Origin: Ferdinandcohnia sp036965165
Lineage (GTDB): Bacteria; Bacillota; Bacilli; Bacillales; Bacillaceae_L
NCBI RefSeq assembly: GCF_036965165.1
Contig: NZ_JBALOX010000090.1
Location: forward strand, 1 to 19,652
Direction of reading: 5' to 3'
Length of the DNA stretch: 19,652 bases
Under the pieces are notes generated by a model. That model made no database searches. It worked only from the letters and a program-made list of their open reading frames with translations, and had not been told where the DNA came from. Shown here one piece after another: positions 14,525 to 19,652 of the stretch. The position numbers and the translations under genes are program-made. Every line of letters starts with the position of its first letter. Position 1 is the stretch's first letter.

Positions 14525-15296
14525 ATTTTATCACCTGTATCGGATCAATAAATGTTTCACCTTGCTTAATTGCAAAATAATACGTTCCTTTGTTGTCACC
14601 TTCTGGATCTTGAACTTTACCAACCTCTTGGCCAGCCTCCACATAATCATAAAGCATAACGTCGACAGTTCCTAAATTTCCATACCAAGTTTCAGAGCCA
14701 TCACTATGCTGGATCACAACTGTTTTACCAAGATCACCTTTAACTGCCAACTCAATCACTTTTCCTGAATTCATTGCTTCCACTACCTTACTGTCCGTTT
14801 CCACAATAATTCCTTGGCCATTTGCTTCAAAAGTTTCAGTCACTTTTCCTGCAGCAGGAAGAGCATATTTACCTGGTGTAGGGCTCTCGTTTTTTTCTTT
14901 ATTTTGATTGATTGGGATCAATGCTAGTGGACTGCCAAATGTATCTTTATACCATTCAGTTACAGCAGCAAATTGAAATTCAGTCTTCATTGTACTTGAT
15001 ACAAAATGCCGGACATTCTCAAATGTCGGGGATTGATTTTTAAATACGATTCCTATTGATAAAACAAGAATAGCCGAGAGTAACACTTTAAAAAGAAAAA
15101 CTTCCTTTCGAAAAAGAGGATGCCCACCTTCTCCTGGTTCACCGCCATTAAAAGATGTGTATGTACTACCCCCGTAACGTTCCTCATCACTCGCTAAAAA
15201 GGGAGGAGCTGCTTTTCGAGGGATGGAAGTGTTAGAGTTTCTCTCACGCTTTCTCTTTTCAATCCGCCTTCTAATATCATTCGCTCGCTTACTCAT
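14517..15296 (-). CDS. spoIVFA: SpoIVFA, inhibitor/stabiliser of SpoIVFB
   Basis: SpoIVFA holds SpoIVFB inactive in the outer forespore membrane until signalling from the forespore. The 259-residue product has a long basic, polar N-terminus, one membrane span (about residues 67-85) and a C-terminal LytM/M23-like domain beginning near YALPAAGKVTETFEANGQG. The M23 zinc ligands are missing: the final HxH motif is replaced by YYFAIKQ. The domain is therefore a degenerate, non-catalytic fold, as expected for SpoIVFA. Upstream, a sigma-E-like promoter (15333-15361) fits mother-cell expression. The usual upstream neighbour in Bacillus, minD, is absent; a bacillopeptidase F gene is there instead. Confidence 0.9.
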   Translation of the reverse strand: MSKRANDIRRRIEKRKRERNSNTSIPRKAAPPFLASDEERYGGSTYTSFNGGEPGEGGHPLFRKEVFLFKVLLSAILVLSIGIVFKNQSPTFENVRHFVSSTMKTEFQFAAVTEWYKDTFGSPLALIPINQNKEKNESPTPGKYALPAAGKVTETFEANGQGIIVETDSKVVEAMNSGKVIELAVKGDLGKTVVIQHSDGSETWYGNLGTVDVMLYDYVEAGQEVGKVQDPEGDNKGTYYFAIKQGETFIDPIQVIKFE

Positions 15297-15332
15297 ATTT
15301 TCACATCATCCCTTGTCCATATTATTTGTACA

Positions 15333-15361
15333 AGTTTATGTTTGAGAGAGTTCGGTTATGA
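15333..15361 (-). promoter_or_regulatory. Sigma-E promoter candidate for spoIVFA-spoIVFB
   Basis: On the - strand TCATAAC (15355-15361) and CATAAACT (15333-15340) are 14 bases apart. They resemble the sigma-E -35 (KMATATT) and -10 (CATACAHT) consensus and lie 37 bases before the spoIVFA start. Sigma-E control of spoIVF is established in B. subtilis; the site itself is an inference from sequence. Confidence 0.5.
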
Positions 15362-15382
15362 CTATATGAAGCTTTTTATATA

Positions 15383-15420
15383 GTAAATAAAGAAGGATGG
15401 GATTACTCCACATCCTTCTT
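15383..15420 (-). terminator. Intrinsic terminator of the bacillopeptidase F gene
   Basis: On the - strand AAGAAGGATG and CATCCTTCTT pair over 10 positions around a 10-base loop that can add G-C pairs. TTTATTTA follows. It starts 10 bases after the subtilase stop codon. Confidence 0.8.
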
Positions 15421-15429
15421 CCTACACTA

Positions 15430-18400
15430 TTATTTCTTTCCTGGATTATCCGGTTTTCCCGGTTTTTCAGGCTTTCCTGGTTTCTCTGGCTTACCCGGTT
15501 TTTCAGGCTTTCCTGGTTTGCCGTCATCTCCTTGCACGTTGATGATTAGCTTTCCTGCTGCTAGTTGTCGAGCTTCGTTACCAAACTGGTCTCTTACAAT
15601 TACTTCAATCTCAGCACCATCTGCAACTACGCTAGAAACTGCAGTCCAGTATCCTTCATAGACACCAGATGAGACCTCTTGTAATGGAAGTTCTGTAACA
15701 TCGCTAAGACCTACTGTATTTGTCAATGGTAAACGAATTGCGTAGTATGCGTTCAATCCTGGTTCACTTGTGAATTCAATCTTCACACTCTCACCTGATT
15801 TTAAATGTACATCGTCTGTAGGTTTTAGATCAGCTATCGTTATTTCGCCAAATTTAGCAAATACTGTAACTTGATTATTCGTTGAATTACCCGCTTTGTC
15901 AGTAGCAACTACTACAATTTTGTTTTCACCATTTTCAACTAGAACACGTTTTGTAAAGCTACCATCTGTTATTGTTGCGCTCTCACCATTTACTGTTACA
16001 GTATCGATATTCTCATCCTGTACAGTACCTGTTACAGTAATAGCTTCTTTATTTGTCTTTAAACCATCTTCAGGACTAGTTATAGCTAGCTCAGGTGCTG
16101 TTTGGTCAAGTATGACAACTACAGCTTCTGATTCGTCCGTAATACCAGTTTCAGTTGATGCCTTCGCAGTCAATGAATTCTCACCAACTTTTAATTCAAC
16201 ATCTACAGAATACGTACCCTCAGCAGTTGTATCTGTTGTTGCTACTTCTTCACCATCGTTAAATACGTGAACAGTTGTTGTAGGAGCAGCCTTTCCTTCA
16301 ACTGTTACATTAGGATTATTTGTGAAAGACCCTGTCACTGGTGAAGTAATCGTAGGTGCTGTTACTTCATAATTAACTGTAGCACGAATCATATAGTTAC
16401 CTTCATCTTCTGGTGCCAGTGACCAACCACCACCGACAAACTGCCAGCTTCGGCCAGAAAACTTACCATCTTCATCAGTTCCGAGTCCAGGTGCATTTGG
16501 ATTTGGATCTGCTTGGATGTACACCATATAGAAGTCGCCTTCTACAATGATTCCTTCTGCAGCTAGATCAACATTTGTCCATTGGCCCGTACGAAGTGCT
16601 GTTGCATCAATTGGTCCAGCCAGTTTCTTACCTGGAGCTCCATCTGTTCCAGTAGCATCCCATACTTCTACCTTGAATTTTGTACCCCCTGGAGTTGGCC
16701 ATGAGGTATCCCAGAAACGGAAGAGTCCTCCTGTAACAAGTGCTGTATCATTACCTTCAGCTAAAGACATTTTCACAGCCCAGCCATTTCCAGCATCATA
16801 AAAGGCACGAGCATTTTCCGCTGTACCATCATCATAACCAATTTCCCCTGGATATCCGATGAATGGTCGTAACTCAATATTTTGTTCTAACGCTCCGCCA
16901 TCCAGGACAACTTCAATTGATTCACTGTAGTAGGAAGGTGCCATTACACGAATAGTATATGTGCCTTCATAAGCTGTAAGTGAATAATGACCATTTGCAT
17001 CTGTCTCAACAGGAGTTACATTAGCATCTTCTACAAGTAACAAAGTTGCACCTGAAACTGGTTCACCTGTTGCTGCATTTGTCACAGTACCGGAAACCGT
17101 TCCTTTAGTTTTTTCTTCTAACACAAAGTTTGCTACTGCCTCACCATCGGCCTCAACTGTTACAGTTTGCTGAGCTGGATGATATCCATAGCTTTCCGCA
17201 ATTACTGTAAAATCTCCTGTTCCATGAATTAATTCATATGCTCCAGTTGCAGGGTTAGTTGTAACAGATCTACCTGATTCAACAATACTTACTTGAGCAT
17301 TTAATGGTAATGCCTGTGGGTTAACTTTATCAATATTGATTTCCTTCATGCCAATGTGTGGACCTGCAGGTTTAATTTTGGCAGGATCAACTTTTTCCCC
17401 TTCTTTAAGGTCAACTGAGGTTTCTCCTTTATCAAACGTTATTCCTAATTCAGCATTATTTGTGGTTGTCAGTGCCTGATTAGAAAGGCGCACATCATCA
17501 ATGTACCATCCATCACGAACTACACTTCCATCTGTCGTAACATTAAAGCCAATAAAAATTCTTTGACCTGCATACGCAGATAAATCAACTTCCGCAGACT
17601 GCCAGCCTGAAGATATGTCCGTAATACGACGCAGCTGTGTCCAGCTTTCCATATCTGTTGAAACAAATACATGACCGAAATCCCAGTTACGTTCAAGATT
17701 ATACCAGTTCATGTATTGTAGATATGCAGGGCCTTCAGCTGGTATGTCTATAGGAGGCATTACTAGAGTCATATTACCACGACTAGCATATGTTCCTGAT
17801 AGATTTGTAGCATACACTTTCTCGCCTGAATAAGCACCATTTGGTCCACTTGTTGGAGCACCCCATTGCCAAGAATCCTCAGCACCATATGAGAACCAAC
17901 CTAATGGAGTAGATTCAAAGTCTTGGAAATATCCAACTGAAATTCCTGGTTTTACGGAAACTTCATAAACGTCTGTTGTTACATCATTTTGACCAAAATC
18001 AACAACCTGCCAACGATATGAAACAGAAGGCACTGAAATTTCTTCCCCTGGAATTACCGCCTCATATGTTCCTTCTTTGTAATTTCCTGATGTTTGAGTA
18101 GCTGCTACATTCACCCATTCACCAGCTTGATTTTCGTATTGAAGCACAACAGAAGTGATGCTAACATTGTCTTGAACAGAAATAGATAGTGGTAAATCCA
18201 TACCTGCATACGTTTCGCCCGGTGCTGTATGCTCAAAAGTTGGAGCTGCTTCATCCGCACCGTCTTTTGCAACCTGACCTTTAATTTTCCCTAGCCCAGT
18301 AGCTACTGAGGATACAGCTAGATATGCGTTAACCAATCCATATCCGTAACCAAAGTTTGGAGAAGCTGGGAAAGTACTATCAGTTAAAGGTGTTGCAGTT

Positions 18401-19652
18401 GTTGTGATAATTTCTTCGATTTGATCAATGGTTAATGATGCATTTGCTTGTTTTAATAAAGCTACTACAGCAGAAATATGGGGTCCAGCCATTGATGTTC
18501 CGTTCCATCCACCCTCATAACCACTCCCAGGCACTGAAGATCGAATGTTCACTCCCGGGGCAGAAATATCAGGTTTCATATCTCCTGGATACGGTGATGG
18601 ACCTTGTAACGAGAAGCTAGCTAAACGATTATTGATATCTGTAGCTCCTGTCGCAAATGATTCTGGGTAGTTTGCTGGATTTGCAATAGAACCAGGTCCA
18701 CCCGGATTTGATAATGTTGTATTACCTGCAGAGAATTCCGGGAAGATTTCCGCTTCTCTCCAGTTTTNNTTCATCTAATCCTCGTCCTCCACCCCACGAG
18801 TTGTTCACAACATCCGGAGCCATATCCGGATTACCTCCTGGAGCAATAATCCAATCCCCAGCTTCTAATAGGTCAAAATCTGATCCGCCAGCTGATGTAA
18901 ATGCCTTTACAGCAATCCACTTCGCACCTGGAGCAACCCCAATTTGATTCCCACCATTTGGCTCAGCTCCAACCATTGTACCTGTAACGTGAGTTCCGTG
19001 TCCGATATCATCCATTGGAGCAGTCCGTCCAGCCGTGGCATCAAACCAGCTATATTGATGATTCGGATTATTTGGATTGGCTGGATTATATCCACGGTAC
19101 TGTTCCATTAGTGCCGGATGGTTCCATTGAACACCCGTATCAATACTAGCCACAACTGTACCTGATCCATCAATTCCCATTTCCCAAACTTGCGGAGCAC
19201 CTACACGATCAATATTCCACTCAATGTTTTGAGGGCTTGCTTTTGATTCAATAGCAACCGATGTCTCCACCTTGGCTGGAGTATGCAATTGACGATTTTC
19301 ATTCGGTAACACCTTTTCAACCTCAGGGAATGTTGCAATTTTTTCCATAACTTCCTTAGTGGCAGTTAATCCCATTCCATTTACAATGAAGAAGGATTTA
19401 ATATCCTTTGCATTACCAGCAGCTTCTTCTTTTTCAAGGTACTCCTTTACATTGCCTTGTGTTTCGATTGCAGTTGTTCGTAGTTCCGAAACGATAGCAT
19501 TTCGCTTTATCGATTTCGTTTGAGCGACTGTTGCTTTTTGTAAACTTGCTTTTTTAGCAGCTTCATTTGCCACTTTCTTTGAATCTACTTGTTCCTTGAA
19601 TTTAACAAGAAATGTAACCATTTTGTCATTAGCGAATTGGTCTTGTAAGCTC
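15430..19652 (-). CDS. bpr: Bacillopeptidase F-like secreted subtilase (5' partial, interrupted by NN)
   Basis: A very large extracellular serine protease of the S8 family, closest in appearance to bacillopeptidase F. The reading frame is open at the window edge, so the signal peptide and true start lie outside. From the N-terminus it shows an inhibitor-I9-like propeptide (to about 19270) and the catalytic domain with Asp in VASIDTGVQW (codon 19139-19141), His in DDIGHGTHVTG (18998-19000) and Ser in NGTSMAGPH (18493-18495). It then has a jelly-roll domain like those of immune inhibitor A (about 17490-17960), carboxypeptidase-regulatory-like beta-sandwiches (about 16850-17330), Ig-like modules (about 15840-16370) and a GKPEKP repeat tail. 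Two N bases at 18768-18769 split it into two frames. Bpr-type proteins read LDEWYR..V.NWR there, so about 18 bases are missing. A terminator follows. Confidence 0.9.
15458..15519 (-). repeat. 36-base tandem repeat encoding the GKPEKP tail
   Basis: The 26-base word beginning CCCGGTTTTTCAGGC occurs identically at 15458-15483 and 15494-15519, a 36-base period. It encodes the Gly-Lys-Pro-Glu-Lys-Pro repeats at the C-terminus of the subtilase. Such repeats are prone to copy-number change and to assembly collapse. Confidence 0.8.
18768..18769. other. Unresolved bases (assembly gap) inside the subtilase gene
   Basis: Two N bases lie between LDE and NWR codons of the subtilase. The frames on the two sides differ by one, and the family usually has about six more residues at this place. 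Confidence 0.95.

Noticed and set aside
15896..16270. Long + strand reading frames opposite the subtilase gene
   Set aside because: They are antisense shadows of a repetitive, Thr/Val-rich coding sequence with no start signals.
15430..19621. Two adjacent protease genes on the - strand
   Set aside because: The two frames are consecutive parts of one bacillopeptidase F-like protein, split by NN at 18768-18769; neither half alone has a full catalytic triad.
1..19652. CRISPR array, tRNA, rRNA, prophage or insertion sequence
   Set aside because: No regularly spaced repeats, cloverleaf-like sequence, integrase, transposase or phage structural gene was seen.

Overview
The window reads as draft-assembly sequence from a low-G+C, endospore-forming member of the Bacillaceae. 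The evidence is spo0B, spoIVFA, spoIVFB and a bacillopeptidase F homologue, ribosome binding sites of the AGGAGG type, and Firmicutes-type L27 with its Prp processing protease. No phage, plasmid, IS element, CRISPR array, tRNA or rRNA is visible. I did not find a convincing new multi-gene system. The most important results concern sequence integrity, plus a few small structured intergenic elements.

Left part (1 to about 9600): a loose set of mostly single-gene units on both strands. In order these are an AlkD-like DNA alkylation repair protein (+), a pterin-4a-carbinolamine dehydratase (-), a glucose/sorbosone dehydrogenase-like beta-propeller protein (-), a small polytopic membrane protein (+), an EamA/DMT transporter (+), a 79-residue hypothetical protein (-), type I signal peptidase (+), a CPBP-family membrane protein with a degenerate active site (-), a CcdC-like membrane protein (+), a LysE-type exporter (-) and the N-terminal two thirds of an MFS transporter (+). 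Many carry their own intrinsic terminator, so this is a housekeeping/accessory mix and not one pathway.

Junction (9583-9600): the MFS gene stops being MFS and becomes the antisense of obg. The 18 bases at the join are readable as both proteins (IFGFAA on +, AAKPKI on -). Both genes are truncated there, so the window is either a misassembly through a short shared word or a real rearrangement.

Right part (about 9583 to 15300, all on the - strand): the conserved sporulation/ribosome block, read right to left as spoIVFA, spoIVFB, rng (RNase G), [L21 leader] rplU, ysxB/prp, rpmA, spo0B, obg (truncated). SpoIVFA and SpoIVFB form the pro-sigma-K processing complex. rplU-prp-rpmA encode L21, the L27-processing protease and L27. 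Spo0B is the sporulation phosphorelay phosphotransferase. A strong terminator separates rpmA from spo0B, and spo0B has its own extended -10 promoter candidate.

Right end (15430-19652, - strand): a large secreted subtilase of the bacillopeptidase F type that runs off the window at its N-terminus. It is interrupted by two unresolved bases (NN at 18768-18769) that create an apparent frameshift. Its place next to spoIVFA, where minD is expected in Bacillus, is unusual.
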